Assembly: GCF_030406085.1 (NCBI RefSeq)
Contig: NZ_CP129002.1
Location: 871,584 to 935,583, forward strand
Direction: 5' to 3'
Length of the DNA: 64,000 nucleotides
Origin: Bartonella sp. TP
GTDB taxonomy: Bacteria; Pseudomonadota; Alphaproteobacteria; Rhizobiales; Rhizobiaceae
Under the pieces are notes generated by a model. The model did no database searches and was not told the origin of the DNA. It saw nothing but the letters and a program-made list of their open reading frames with translations. The position numbers were made by a program, and so were the translations under genes. Of the stretch, positions 37,920 to 48,112 are shown one piece after another; the stretch's first letter is position 1; each line of letters starts with the position of its first letter.

Positions 37920-39029
37920 ATGCAAAATTCTGAAATGTTTAAAAAACCTATAATATTAGTTGCTGGGGGAACAGGTGGCCATTTATTTCCGGCTAAGGCT
38001 ACGGCTCAGGAATTGATTCGGCGTGGCTTTAAAGTGCATATTATTACCGACAAGAGGGCACTAAAGCTTGTACAAGATTTTGCTGATAGTAACATACATG
38101 TAGTCCGTTGTGGTACTTTTAAGGGGCTTAACCCGATAGCATTTGTTAAAGCCAGTGTAGCCCTGTTAGTTGGTGCTTGGCAATCGTATCGCATATTTAA
38201 GACAATAAGGCCTTCTGTTGTTGGCGGTTTTGGCGGTTATCCAACGCTTTCACCTTTGGTAATAGCTAGCGGGCTGATAGGTAAGAGGTTTGGCATAAAA
38301 ACTTTTATACATGAGCAAAATGCTGTAATGGGACGAGCAAATAGATTTTTAGCTCGAAGAGTGGATCTAATAGCGGGAGGTTTTTTGGCTAAAGCTGGTA
38401 AATTTGCCGATAAGATTGTTGAAACGGGTAACCCGGTACGGCGGGATATAATAGAGGCCTCAGCTTTTCTTTATAAAAGCCCAGAAGTGGGTGAAAAATT
38501 AAAGATTTTGATTTTTGGCGGTAGCCAAGGAGCTAGTTTTTTTTCTCAAATTATGCCAAAGACTATGCAGCTTTTATCAGCGCCAGAACGTACTCAGATA
38601 GCTATAGTACAGCAAGCTCGGCAAGATGGGTATAACTTATCGGCTATTTATAAGCAATTAGGTGTTGAAGCAGAAATTGCGCCTTTTTTTGACAATTTGG
38701 CACAAAAAATGCGAGATGCTCACTATATTATCTCTCGTTCTGGTGCCTCTACAATTGCTGAGATAGCTAGTATTGGTCGCCCAGCTTTGTTAGTTCCGTA
38801 TCCCTATGCCATAGACCATGATCAGGCCAAGAATGCAGAGAAATTAGCGCAGATTGGCGGAGCTAGAATTTACAAACAAGCGGATCTTAATGAGCATATC
38901 TTAGTTAATATTCTTAGGGAGCTTTTAGCTAACCCCGAACAATTAGCGAAGCAAGCACGTCGAGCAAAAAAAGTAGGAAATATCAAGGCCACAAAATTAT
39001 TAGCGGGTTTGGTGGAGCAGTTAATATAA
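37920..39029 (+). CDS. murG: UDP-GlcNAc:lipid I N-acetylglucosaminyltransferase
   Basis: MurG converts lipid I to lipid II on the inner face of the membrane. The 369-residue GT28 enzyme has the N-terminal glycine loop [38 protein letters not shown], the second-domain [12 protein letters not shown] and [20 protein letters not shown] donor-binding region. It lies between ftsW and murC. Confidence 0.97.
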   Translation: MQNSEMFKKPIILVAGGTGGHLFPAKATAQELIRRGFKVHIITDKRALKLVQDFADSNIHVVRCGTFKGLNPIAFVKASVALLVGAWQSYRIFKTIRPSVVGGFGGYPTLSPLVIASGLIGKRFGIKTFIHEQNAVMGRANRFLARRVDLIAGGFLAKAGKFADKIVETGNPVRRDIIEASAFLYKSPEVGEKLKILIFGGSQGASFFSQIMPKTMQLLSAPERTQIAIVQQARQDGYNLSAIYKQLGVEAEIAPFFDNLAQKMRDAHYIISRSGASTIAEIASIGRPALLVPYPYAIDHDQAKNAEKLAQIGGARIYKQADLNEHILVNILRELLANPEQLAKQARRAKKVGNIKATKLLAGLVEQLI

Positions 39030-39049
39030 CAAAGTTAAGGAAGTTAAGC

Positions 39050-40471
39050 ATGAAAATGCCGATTAATATTGGTATCATACATTTTATCGGTATAGGCGGT
39101 ATAGGTATGAGTGGCATAGCCGAAATATTGCATAATTTAAACTATAAGGTGCAGGGTTCTGACCAAAAAGATAATGCGAATGTTCACAGACTCCTTCAGA
39201 AAAATATTCCTGTTTTTATTGGCCACAAGATAGATAATATTAAACAAGCAGATGTCGTAGTTGTTTCTAGTGCCGTCCCATTGGATAATGTAGAATATAT
39301 ATATGCAAAAGAAAAAGGGTTGCCCATAGTAAAGCGGGCAGAAATGTTAGCAGAGCTCATGCGCTTTAGGCGAACTATAGCCGTAGGTGGTACTCATGGT
39401 AAAACTACTACCACCTCATTAGTTTCTGCTTTATTATCTGCTGGCGGTGCGGATCCTACTATTATAAATGGTGGGATTATAAATGAATATGGGTCAAATG
39501 CTATATTAGGTTCTGGAGATTGGATGGTTGTAGAAGCAGATGAAAGCGATGGTAGTTTTTTAAAATTGCCAGCGGATATCGCTATAGTCACTAATATCGA
39601 TCCTGAACATTTAGATCATTATGGAAGTTTTGAGGATCTTAAGAAAGCCTTTCGTTCTTTTATAGAAAATATTCCTTTTTATGGGTTTGCTGTATTATGT
39701 CTAGATCATCCACAAGTAGCTGCGCTTAGTCAGACCATACATAACAAGCGTATTATTACTTATGGACACAATTCTGAAGCTGATGTTTGTTTTTTGCCGA
39801 AGGGTAATCAAGTCGGCTTTAGCTCTACGCATAAGCTGCAAATGTCATTTGACATAGTTATACGCAATAAAAAAACTAAGCTTTTATCAAAAATAGAAAA
39901 TTTGGTATTACCAATGCTTGGTATACACAATATTTCTAATGCTACTGCTGCTATAGCTGTTGCTTTGGAACTCGGTATAAGTGTAGAGGCAATAAAAAAA
40001 GGGTTGGCAAATTTTAGTGGTGTTAAGAGACGTTTTACCTATATAGGCTCTTGGCAAGATATAGAGGTTTTTGATGATTATGGCCATCATCCTAAAGAAA
40101 TACAAGCTGTGTTGAGTGCGGCTAGACAAAGCAGTCAGGGTCGTATTATTGCAGTGGTTCAGCCGCATCGGTACACTCGGCTACAGGATTTATTTAATGA
40201 ATTTGCCCAATGTTTAGATCAAGCTGACATTGTGGTATTGATGCCAGTTTATTCTGCTGGCGAGCCGCCTATAGAAAATATAAATTCTAAAGAGCTATCT
40301 AAGCATATAAAAAAACCATGTTATTTAGTAGATACACAGGCTCAATTGGTATCTCTGGTTGCGGAAATAGCAAAACCGCATGATTATGTAGTTTTTTTAG
40401 GTGCTGGAGACATAACCAATTGGGCTGCAACCATGCCAGCTAAGCTAGCGGAGCGGAGCAATGCAAGCTGA
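39050..40471 (+). CDS. murC: UDP-MurNAc:L-alanine ligase
   Basis: MurC adds the first stem-peptide residue. The 473-residue protein has an N-terminal [20 protein letters not shown]-binding fold, ATP-binding [18 protein letters not shown] near residue 108, [10 protein letters not shown], and the C-terminal [12 protein letters not shown] block. Its last 11 bases overlap the start of murB. Confidence 0.97.
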   Translation: MKMPINIGIIHFIGIGGIGMSGIAEILHNLNYKVQGSDQKDNANVHRLLQKNIPVFIGHKIDNIKQADVVVVSSAVPLDNVEYIYAKEKGLPIVKRAEMLAELMRFRRTIAVGGTHGKTTTTSLVSALLSAGGADPTIINGGIINEYGSNAILGSGDWMVVEADESDGSFLKLPADIAIVTNIDPEHLDHYGSFEDLKKAFRSFIENIPFYGFAVLCLDHPQVAALSQTIHNKRIITYGHNSEADVCFLPKGNQVGFSSTHKLQMSFDIVIRNKKTKLLSKIENLVLPMLGIHNISNATAAIAVALELGISVEAIKKGLANFSGVKRRFTYIGSWQDIEVFDDYGHHPKEIQAVLSAARQSSQGRIIAVVQPHRYTRLQDLFNEFAQCLDQADIVVLMPVYSAGEPPIENINSKELSKHIKKPCYLVDTQAQLVSLVAEIAKPHDYVVFLGAGDITNWAATMPAKLAERSNAS

Positions 40472-41396
40472 ATTAAAAAAAAAGCTAGCCGCTTTACGCG
40501 GAAAATTAATCTTTGAAGCAGATATGGCAAAGATTGTCTGGTTTCGCAGTGGTGGTAAGGCAAAACTTTTATTTCAGCCGGAGGATGAGGCCGATTTGAT
40601 AAGTTTTTTGCACATATGGCCAAAGAATGAGCCGCTACGGACTATAGGTATAGGTTCAAATCTTTTGGTGCGCGATGGTGGCTTTGCTGGTGCTATAATT
40701 AAGTTGGGTGCGAAAGCTTTTGGACAAGTTAAACAGCTTTCGCCTACGCTTTTATCGGCACAGTGTGGGGTTAGTGATAAACAATTAAGTTTAATAGCTT
40801 GTCAGTCTGGTATTGGTGGTTTTCATTTTTATAGTGGAATACCTGGTAATTTGGGCGGTGCCATAGCTATGAATGCAGGAGCAAATGATATTGAAACTGC
40901 ACAGCGTGTTGTAAATGTTCGAGCTGTAGATAGATTTGGCAATATTCAGTTGCTTACCAATAAGGAATTGGAATTTAGCTACCGTCACTGCGGTGTTAAG
41001 CACCGATTCATTTTTTTAAATGCTGAGTTAGAAGGATATCCATCTAGCGCAGAAGAAATAAAGCAAAAAATAGAATCGGTTATAAAGCATCGTGAGTCAG
41101 CTCAGCCAGTACGCGAGAAAACTGGCGGTTCTACATTTAAAAACTTAGCCATGAAGAGTGCCTGGCAGTTAATAGACGAGGCTAATTGCCGCGGCTTGCG
41201 TTTTGGTGGGGCTGCGATGAGTGAAATGCACTGTAATTTCATGATAAACGAGAACCAAGCTAGTGCTTATGATTTAGAAATGTTGGGTGAGATTGTACGA
41301 CAAAAAGTTTATGAGCATAGTGGTAAAAAATTAACGTGGGAAATAGAGCGCTTTGGTAGCTTTGAATTGAATAAAATCGTAGAATCCTTTGATTGA
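40461..41396 (+). CDS. murB: UDP-N-acetylenolpyruvoylglucosamine reductase
   Basis: MurB is the FAD/NADPH enzyme that forms UDP-MurNAc. The 311-residue type I protein has [14 protein letters not shown], the FAD-binding [33 protein letters not shown], the SYRHCG segment, GGSTFKNL (with the proton-donor Ser) and the MHCNFMIN block. It overlaps murC by 11 bases. The 186 bases after it, before ddl, hold no gene or clear promoter. Confidence 0.97.
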   Translation: MQAELKKKLAALRGKLIFEADMAKIVWFRSGGKAKLLFQPEDEADLISFLHIWPKNEPLRTIGIGSNLLVRDGGFAGAIIKLGAKAFGQVKQLSPTLLSAQCGVSDKQLSLIACQSGIGGFHFYSGIPGNLGGAIAMNAGANDIETAQRVVNVRAVDRFGNIQLLTNKELEFSYRHCGVKHRFIFLNAELEGYPSSAEEIKQKIESVIKHRESAQPVREKTGGSTFKNLAMKSAWQLIDEANCRGLRFGGAAMSEMHCNFMINENQASAYDLEMLGEIVRQKVYEHSGKKLTWEIERFGSFELNKIVESFD

Positions 41397-41582
41397 AATA
41401 TAAATATTTGAGTCTTTTCAATATCTTGTCTCAACTTAACTAAAAATACCGTTTCTTTTCCACAAATAGCGCTTGCATCATGTTCAATTCTTTGATTCAT
41501 TAGGCGTTAAATCTAGTGATTCGTTACAGTGTTTTTTGTACTAATATTTCAATTTTTGATCTGCAAATGAAAGTGCCTTGCT

Positions 41583-42518
41583 ATGGTAAAAAAAGTAGCT
41601 GTTTTGATGGGGGGGTGGTCTAATGAACGTGAGATCAGTTTAAATTCCGGTCAATTATGCGCAGAAGCTTTAAGAAGCATGGGCTTTGCGGTTTCTACAA
41701 TCGATGTTGGGATATACTCTTCTTTAGCAGATAGTTTTGTGCAGCAATTGGCTTACGAAAGTCCTGATGTTGTGTTTAACGCTATGCACGGTCCTTTTGG
41801 CGAAGATGGTAAAATGCAATCTATTTTAGAATATTTAAATTTACCGTATACCCATTCTGGTGTTTTAGCCTCAGCTTTGGCTATGGATAAAGCTCGTGCA
41901 AAATCCGTGGTGGCGGCTTGTAATGTTGCGGTAGCAGAATCTGTTGTTTTGCATCGAAAATCTATAACTTTAGAGCATCCGATGGAACCGCCTTATGTTA
42001 TAAAGCCTGTGTATGAAGGCTCTAGTTTCGGCATAGTTATGGTAGCGAAAGGGGATGCGGTGCCCTTAGCTTTGCTGCATTCAAATCAATGGCGTTATGG
42101 GGATGAATTGTTGGTAGAGCGCTATGTCCCTGGTCGTGAACTGACATGTGTTGTAATGGGCGATAAGGTCTTGGATGTTTGCGAAATTTTGCCGGAGCAT
42201 GGCTATAAATTTTATGATTTTAATGCCAAATATGATGTTGGTGGCTCAAAACATATTTGCCCAGCAGAAATTTTACCAAATATTTACCAAGATGTGCAAA
42301 GAATGTCTTTAGTAGCACATAAAGCTATAGGATGTCGTGGTATAACGCGATCGGATTTTCGATTTAATGAGGAAACCGGTAAAGTATATTGGCTAGAGAT
42401 CAATACGCAGCCTGGTATGACGCCTACATCTTTAGTGCCGGATATTGCTAAAGTTTCTGATCTTTCTTTTAAGGATTTAGTGCTTTGGTTAGTGGAGGAT
42501 GCATCTTGCAGGCGCTAA
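41583..42518 (+). CDS. ddl: D-alanine:D-alanine ligase
   Basis: Ddl makes the D-Ala-D-Ala dipeptide for MurF. The 311-residue ATP-grasp protein contains [17 protein letters not shown] at the N-terminus, MHGPFGEDG near residue 69, [26 protein letters not shown], and the metal-binding [20 protein letters not shown] region. It begins the second half of the cluster after a 186-base gap and may have its own promoter. It lacks a clear ribosome-binding site. Confidence 0.95.
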   Translation: MVKKVAVLMGGWSNEREISLNSGQLCAEALRSMGFAVSTIDVGIYSSLADSFVQQLAYESPDVVFNAMHGPFGEDGKMQSILEYLNLPYTHSGVLASALAMDKARAKSVVAACNVAVAESVVLHRKSITLEHPMEPPYVIKPVYEGSSFGIVMVAKGDAVPLALLHSNQWRYGDELLVERYVPGRELTCVVMGDKVLDVCEILPEHGYKFYDFNAKYDVGGSKHICPAEILPNIYQDVQRMSLVAHKAIGCRGITRSDFRFNEETGKVYWLEINTQPGMTPTSLVPDIAKVSDLSFKDLVLWLVEDASCRR

Positions 42519-43366
42519 ATAGTCAAATTATAAAAAATCTTGTTGCTATGCCAGCTCTAGAGTTACCGCATTATGACTTTGCGGCTAGTTTTCGTAGAGC
42601 TAATTTTAATTGGCGTTGGCTTTATAAATATTTAGGTATTGCTACGGCCTGTGTTACGCTTTGTATTGGCTCTATTTACTCTTTTACCGTTAAATTTGAT
42701 GGGGATGGCCTTACAACTACCCTAACCGAAAAATTTGGTTTTTATGTTGACCATCTCAATGTTCAAGGGAACGCGCATTTTACCCAACAGCAATTAATAG
42801 AAATTTTGGGCATAAATCATAAGGCTTTTTTACCAAGTTATGATGCAAAAGAAGCTAGAAATCGTTTATTAGCTTTTCCTTGGGTTAAAGATGCAGTAGT
42901 AGAAAAATCTTATCCTAATAATTTGAATGTACATATTGTTGAGCGGCAGCCCTATGCTATTTTGCAACATGCGGCAGGCCTGGCTCTTGTAGATAAATCC
43001 GGTATATTCATTAAAGCTTTACCTGCTTTCTCAGATTTTCGCAATATGCCTTTGCTTATAGCGCAAGATGTAGATGGCGAGGCTATCTGTGCAGTCAGCC
43101 AAATCAGCCAGCTATCCATTGCTAGCAAAATTAAAGCCTATAGATTTGTAGCAAATAGGCGCTGGGATTTGCTTTTAGATAATGGTACAGTTGTAAAGCT
43201 TCCTGCCAGTGATGTAGTCCCAGCTTTGGAAAGAATTTTAAATAATTCATACTTATCATATTTGCTAAAAAAACCTGGCATCATTATAGATTTACGAGGC
43301 GGCAGCTCTGTAATTGTAGCTTCGGCCTCCAAGGTTCAAGAACAGGCGGTACAGAATGCTATTTAA
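42506..43366 (+). CDS. ftsQ: Cell division protein FtsQ
   Basis: FtsQ is a bitopic divisome scaffold that binds FtsL/FtsB. The chosen product of 286 residues has a cytoplasmic N-terminus, one transmembrane helix (about 42-62), then a POTRA domain beginning [20 protein letters not shown] and the FtsQ beta domain. I chose the TTG at 42506 because a strong GGAGG lies 7 bases upstream inside the ddl 3' end; another in-frame TTG at 42485 lacks this. The gene overlaps ddl by 13 bases and ftsA by 11. Confidence 0.92.
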   Translation: MQALNSQIIKNLVAMPALELPHYDFAASFRRANFNWRWLYKYLGIATACVTLCIGSIYSFTVKFDGDGLTTTLTEKFGFYVDHLNVQGNAHFTQQQLIEILGINHKAFLPSYDAKEARNRLLAFPWVKDAVVEKSYPNNLNVHIVERQPYAILQHAAGLALVDKSGIFIKALPAFSDFRNMPLLIAQDVDGEAICAVSQISQLSIASKIKAYRFVANRRWDLLLDNGTVVKLPASDVVPALERILNNSYLSYLLKKPGIIIDLRGGSSVIVASASKVQEQAVQNAI

Positions 43367-44600
43367 GTGGCCAAGTTCGCATGATGGCAAACCTAACCGT
43401 ATTTTAACTGTTTTGGATATTGGGTCTAGTAAAATTGTCTGCCTTATCGCAAGGCTAAACTATTGTGGCAACGCTTCGCAACTTTATGCTAGATCATATA
43501 AGGCTGAGATATTAGGCTATGGTATACGTCGCTCTAGTGGTATTAAATCTGGTTTGATAATGGATATAATGCAGGCGGAAAAAGCTATAAGGCTTGCCGT
43601 TGCAGAAGCAGAATCTATGGCAAAGGTTAATGTAGATTCTATAATAGTAACTATTAATGCTGGCAGGTTATCTGGTAAGGCGGTAGAGGCACAAATACCT
43701 TTATCTGGTGAAATTATTGGCAAAAAGTGCTTACACGAGCTATTACAGCAAGTGGTAGTGCAGTCGTATGAGGAATCACGTTTACCTATACACTCTTTGC
43801 CCATATATTATAAGTTAGATGATCATATTGTTGATAGTCCTCTTGCTATGATTGGCAAATCTTTGGCGGTTAATTCACATGTTTTAAGTGTAGATGCTGC
43901 AGCCCTGCAAAATTTAGAGCTCTGTTTATCTAGAGCGATGTTGGATGTTGAAGCGGTAGTTTGTACTCCTTTGGCTAGTTCTTTGGCTGTCTTGTTGGAT
44001 AATGAGGCTGAATTGGGAGCTGTGTGTCTTGATATAGGTGCTGGAACCACTAGTTTTTCGGTATATAATAAAAAGCGGCTGGTTTATGCTGGCTCAGTAC
44101 CAGTTGGTGGCGATCATATTACCTATGACATAGCTCGTGGCTTGAAGATTGACTATGACTCGGCAGATGCGTTGAAAAAGCAGCAGGGCCTCGTGAATTC
44201 CTCTGCTATTTATGAAGGCTTAGCTGGGATAATCACCGCCCGGGCAGAAGAAATTTTATATATGGTAAAAGAGCAATTATTGATTGCTAATTATACTAAA
44301 ATGGCAGATAAATCTTTGGTGTTAACAGGTGGTGGGGCGCAATTACCAGGCTTGGCAAGTTTAGCGCAAAGAATATTTGCCATGCAGACTAGACTGGGTC
44401 GTCCTTTGGGTGTATCGCGGTTACCAAGTTTTGCAAAAACTAGCGCGTATGCTGCTGCTGTCGGGCTTTTGGTATACCCACAATATGTTGGGTTTAATGA
44501 TATTTATAGTTTAAAATTTTCTGATAATAATGGCCGTGCAAATAGCAAGTTAAAGCAGCTAGGTAGGTGGGGCCGTAATTTTATGAAAATGCTTAGTTAG
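43356..44600 (+). CDS. ftsA: Cell division protein FtsA
   Basis: FtsA is an actin-like ATPase that tethers FtsZ to the membrane. The 414-residue protein has TVLDIGSSKIVCLIARL in phosphate loop 1, the SHVLSVD-to-LELCLSRAML SHS2/1C-type region, CLDIGAGTTSFSVY in phosphate loop 2, and LVLTGGGAQLPGL. The C-terminal amphipathic membrane-binding tail is LKQLGRWGRNFMKMLS. It overlaps ftsQ by 11 bases and precedes ftsZ. Confidence 0.96.
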   Translation: MLFKWPSSHDGKPNRILTVLDIGSSKIVCLIARLNYCGNASQLYARSYKAEILGYGIRRSSGIKSGLIMDIMQAEKAIRLAVAEAESMAKVNVDSIIVTINAGRLSGKAVEAQIPLSGEIIGKKCLHELLQQVVVQSYEESRLPIHSLPIYYKLDDHIVDSPLAMIGKSLAVNSHVLSVDAAALQNLELCLSRAMLDVEAVVCTPLASSLAVLLDNEAELGAVCLDIGAGTTSFSVYNKKRLVYAGSVPVGGDHITYDIARGLKIDYDSADALKKQQGLVNSSAIYEGLAGIITARAEEILYMVKEQLLIANYTKMADKSLVLTGGGAQLPGLASLAQRIFAMQTRLGRPLGVSRLPSFAKTSAYAAAVGLLVYPQYVGFNDIYSLKFSDNNGRANSKLKQLGRWGRNFMKMLS

Positions 44601-44652
44601 GTTAAAATTTATGGAAAAATTAATTTATAATGAGTTTGGAAGGATATAGAAT

Positions 44653-46323
44653 ATGATAGCCGAGTTGCAACGTCCAGATATAACTGAGCTTAAGCCACGC
44701 ATTACAGTTTTTGGTGTCGGCGGTGGCGGCGGCAATGCGGTAAATAATATGATAAATGCTGGCCTACAAGGGGTAGATTTTGTTGTTGCGAATACAGATG
44801 CTCAGGCTTTATCTATGTCGCGTGCCCCTAAGCTTATTCAGTTAGGAGCAGCCGTTACCCAAGGTCTTGGTGCTGGCGCTATGCCAGAAATGGGTCGTGC
44901 TGCAGCAGAAGAGTGCGAAGAGGAAATTATAGCGCATTTGTCAAATTATCATATGGTGTTTATAACGGCTGGCATGGGTGGCGGTACTGGTACTGGCGCT
45001 GCTCCGGTGATTGCAAAAGCTGCTAAGGAAAAAGGAATCTTAACTGTTGGTGTGGTTACCAAACCTTTTGACTTTGAAGGTTTGCGTCGTATGAAAACAG
45101 CCGAAGATGGTATTAAAGAACTGCAAGAATGTGTAGATACTTTGATAGTTATACCGAATCAAAATCTATTTCGTATAGCCAATGAAAAAACTACTTTTGC
45201 TGAAGCTTTTAGTATGGCAGATCAGGTGCTTTATTCTGGGGTTGCATCTATTACAGACCTGATGGTAAAGGAAGGCTTGATAAATTTAGATTTTGCCGAT
45301 GTTCGCTCTGTAATGACGAATATGGGACGTGCAATGATGGGTACCGGGGAAGCTAGTGGTGAAGGGCGCGCCTTAAAAGCAGCGGAGGCTGCTATAGCGA
45401 ATCCATTATTAGATGAGAGTTCTATGCATGGCGCGCGTGGATTGTTGATTTCCATTACTGGTGGCCATGATATGACGTTGTTTGAGGTTGATGAGGCAGC
45501 TAATCGTATTCGCCAAGAGGTAGATGCAGAGGCAGATGTAATATTTGGGGCAATTGACGACCAGAGCTTAGAGGGCACGTTGCGTGTTTCTGTCGTCGCT
45601 ACTGGTATTACTAATAATATGGATCGGCGCCATTCGCCATATGGCGGAACACCAGATAAAACAATTAGATCTAATTCGGGCAATAATGCTGTGCCAATTG
45701 CGCCTGATGAAGCGCCGAAGCCTTCTTTTAACATGGCTAATTCTGTGCAAACTCAGGCTGCGGTTAGGAGTATTTTTGTTAAGCCAGCGCAGCCGACTGT
45801 TCCACAGCAAGCTACCCCCAATGGCGTTATTGATGTAATGTCGGCTATTGAAGATGAAGCTCCGGTTGCTTCTAATATCAAAACAGCAATTGCTAATTTA
45901 GAAGCAGAAGATTTATTTGAGCCAGCAACGTTTGAAGAATCTGCGCACACTTTGGCAGAGGTAGAGTTAAAATTACAGAATATAGCTAAACCAGAAATTA
46001 ATATGCCGCAGCTGGATGATTTTTCACCTATGGTCCGTCATAGTTTTGAAAACGCTAAGTTAGGTGTGCAGCCACCATCGCAGCCACGTAGTTTGTGGCA
46101 AAGAATCACCCAGCGTTTTAAGGCAAAAGCAGAAAATTATCCAACAGCAAAATTAGAGCCGGCTGTGCCTGTTGCTATGTCGCAGGAATATCCATCAGTA
46201 GCTAGTAGTATAAAGCAAAGCGCGATTAATAATCATGCTGCCTATATAAAAACGCAACAAGCTATGGTCGATGAGGTTGATGAACTTGAGATACCAGCTT
46301 TTTTACGCCGACGAGCTAACTAA
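44653..46323 (+). CDS. ftsZ: Cell division protein FtsZ
   Basis: FtsZ is the tubulin-like GTPase that forms the division ring. The 556-residue protein has an N-terminal [14 protein letters not shown] loop, the tubulin signature [13 protein letters not shown] near residues 112-124, and a C-terminal core domain to about residue 320. A long disordered alphaproteobacterial linker (about 325-540) follows. The conserved C-terminal peptide [12 protein letters not shown] binds FtsA and other partners. GGAAGG lies upstream of the ATG. Confidence 0.98.
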   Translation: MIAELQRPDITELKPRITVFGVGGGGGNAVNNMINAGLQGVDFVVANTDAQALSMSRAPKLIQLGAAVTQGLGAGAMPEMGRAAAEECEEEIIAHLSNYHMVFITAGMGGGTGTGAAPVIAKAAKEKGILTVGVVTKPFDFEGLRRMKTAEDGIKELQECVDTLIVIPNQNLFRIANEKTTFAEAFSMADQVLYSGVASITDLMVKEGLINLDFADVRSVMTNMGRAMMGTGEASGEGRALKAAEAAIANPLLDESSMHGARGLLISITGGHDMTLFEVDEAANRIRQEVDAEADVIFGAIDDQSLEGTLRVSVVATGITNNMDRRHSPYGGTPDKTIRSNSGNNAVPIAPDEAPKPSFNMANSVQTQAAVRSIFVKPAQPTVPQQATPNGVIDVMSAIEDEAPVASNIKTAIANLEAEDLFEPATFEESAHTLAEVELKLQNIAKPEINMPQLDDFSPMVRHSFENAKLGVQPPSQPRSLWQRITQRFKAKAENYPTAKLEPAVPVAMSQEYPSVASSIKQSAINNHAAYIKTQQAMVDEVDELEIPAFLRRRAN

Positions 46324-46341
46324 TTAGGAATAACATACGCT

Positions 46342-47181
46342 ATGGCTGATTTGCAGCAAACTATTGCTAGTACTGTTACTTTTAGTGGACATGGCGTGCA
46401 TAGTGCGCTGCCTTCTGTTTTAAAGGTGTCTCCAGCTCCGGCTAATACGGGGGTGGTTTTTATTTATAAAGGCGTTGAAGTTCAGGCCAATTACAAGAAT
46501 GTATCGGTATCTAATTTGTGCACTACTTTGTGTAGTAGCGGTCTTGATCAGATAAGTATTAGAACTGTAGAACATGTTATGGCTGCTATAGTTGGTTTGT
46601 CTATCGATAATTTATTTATAGAGGTTTCTGCGCCAGAGGTGCCTATATTAGATGGCTCGGCTTTGCTTTATGTAGATTCTTTTGCCAAGGTAGGACTAGT
46701 AAAACAAGAACCGAGAAGTTATTTTGTTGTAAAACAGAAATCCCGAGTAGAATCAGAGTATGGTTTTGCAGAGTTTTTGCCTTATGATGGCACAGTCTTT
46801 GATGTAACTATTGATTTTCCGGGTACGATAATAGGCCGCCAACAAATGATTTATGATATGGCCAAAGACGATTTTTCTATAGAAATTGCATCAGCCCGTA
46901 CCTTTGGCTTTGCCAAGGATATAGAAATGTTATGGGCTAGCGGCTTGGCCTTGGGGTCTTGCTTGGAGAATTCTGTAGTAATCGACACTCAGGGGAGCAT
47001 CGCAAATGCTTCTGGCTTGCGCTATGAAAATGAGTTTGTTAGGCATAAGCTGCTCGATGCTGTTGGCGATACTGCTCTAATAGGACACAGATTCAAAGGT
47101 ATTTTTCATTCTTTTTGTAGTGGGCATAGTTTAAATTTCAAAGCAGTTGAAAAACTGATGGAAATGAGTAAAATAGCCTGA
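46342..47181 (+). CDS. lpxC: UDP-3-O-acyl-N-acetylglucosamine deacetylase
   Basis: LpxC performs the committed step of lipid A synthesis. The zinc enzyme has the HGVHS segment, TVEHVMAA with metal ligand H78, VPILDGSALLY, SARTFGF and the second ligand region HKLLDAVGD, plus a late HSFCSGHSLN. At 279 residues it is somewhat shorter than the roughly 300 residues common in the family, mainly at the C-terminus, but all catalytic motifs are present. Its position after ftsZ is usual. Confidence 0.96.
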   Translation: MADLQQTIASTVTFSGHGVHSALPSVLKVSPAPANTGVVFIYKGVEVQANYKNVSVSNLCTTLCSSGLDQISIRTVEHVMAAIVGLSIDNLFIEVSAPEVPILDGSALLYVDSFAKVGLVKQEPRSYFVVKQKSRVESEYGFAEFLPYDGTVFDVTIDFPGTIIGRQQMIYDMAKDDFSIEIASARTFGFAKDIEMLWASGLALGSCLENSVVIDTQGSIANASGLRYENEFVRHKLLDAVGDTALIGHRFKGIFHSFCSGHSLNFKAVEKLMEMSKIA

Positions 47182-47251
47182 TCGTTTAAAATTTTAGATT
47201 AGCTTGTCTATTTTTTCCGTTGCGTGTAATTTAATATAGGATATGATTAAT

Positions 47252-48094
47252 ATGGTTGCTGTTATAAAAAGGAAGCATCTTGGCTTAAAGTATGCATGTT
47301 TGTTCTCTGCAAGCTTGATGGTTCTAACTTCTTGTGCAAGTAAGAAAAATGTAGATTTGATAGCTCAACAACAAAAGATAGAGCGAGCTGATATAGTATA
47401 TAATGAGGCGTTGGCGAATTTCAGAGCCCATCGCTTTGATGAAGCTGCAAAGAAATTTGCGGTGGTAGAAACACAGCATCCTTTTTCTAGCTGGGGTAAA
47501 AAAGCTTTAGTTATGGAAAGTTTTGTTAATTATTCTAATAATAAATATCCAGAAGCTATTGAAGCTGCGCAGCGTTATTTGGCTCAATATCCAAAGGATA
47601 AAGATGCTGCTTATGCCAATTATTTGATAGGTTTGTCTTATTTTAAACAAATACCAGATATTAGCTTTGACCAAAAAAACGCACAACTTACCATCGTCGC
47701 TATGGATAATTTAATAAAAAATTATCCCAATTCATCCTATGCTGCCGATGCCAAGGTTAAAATGCGCTTTGCAAAGCAGCAGTTGGCTGAAAAAGAAATG
47801 CGAGTGGGTCGCTACTATCAAGAGAGAAAAAACTATATTGCGGCTTTAAAAAGATACCGCACAGTTGTTGAAAGCTATAGTGATACTGCTGTTATTGAAG
47901 AAGCATTGTATCGTTTGGTAGAAATAAATTATGCCCTTGGACTTACATTAGAAGCTCGTACAGCAGCAATATTATTGGGTAAGAATTATCCAAATAGTTT
48001 ATGGTATAAAAATGCTTATTTGCTATTAGAAAAAGGCCATGTTTCAATGGACTATAATAAACAGTCATGGCTATACAAAGTATTTAGCCACTAA
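47252..48094 (+). CDS. bamD: Outer-membrane assembly lipoprotein BamD
   Basis: BamD is the essential lipoprotein partner of BamA in beta-barrel insertion. From the chosen start the protein is 280 residues with a lipobox LTSC (Cys28). TPR-like repeats then run through about residues 45-250, including YNEALANFRAHRFDEAAKKF and KYPEAIEAAQRYLAQYP. I prefer ATG 47252 because AGG lies about 8 bases upstream; ATG 47243 stands too close to that site. It is followed by recN. Confidence 0.93.
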   Translation: MVAVIKRKHLGLKYACLFSASLMVLTSCASKKNVDLIAQQQKIERADIVYNEALANFRAHRFDEAAKKFAVVETQHPFSSWGKKALVMESFVNYSNNKYPEAIEAAQRYLAQYPKDKDAAYANYLIGLSYFKQIPDISFDQKNAQLTIVAMDNLIKNYPNSSYAADAKVKMRFAKQQLAEKEMRVGRYYQERKNYIAALKRYRTVVESYSDTAVIEEALYRLVEINYALGLTLEARTAAILLGKNYPNSLWYKNAYLLLEKGHVSMDYNKQSWLYKVFSH

Positions 48095-48112
48095 GGTAAG
48101 GTATGGCCCTTT

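Noticed and set aside
45231-45734. 167-codon minus-strand open frame inside ftsZ
   Set aside because: It is antisense to the FtsZ core; the Ser/Ala-rich translation has no recognisable domain.
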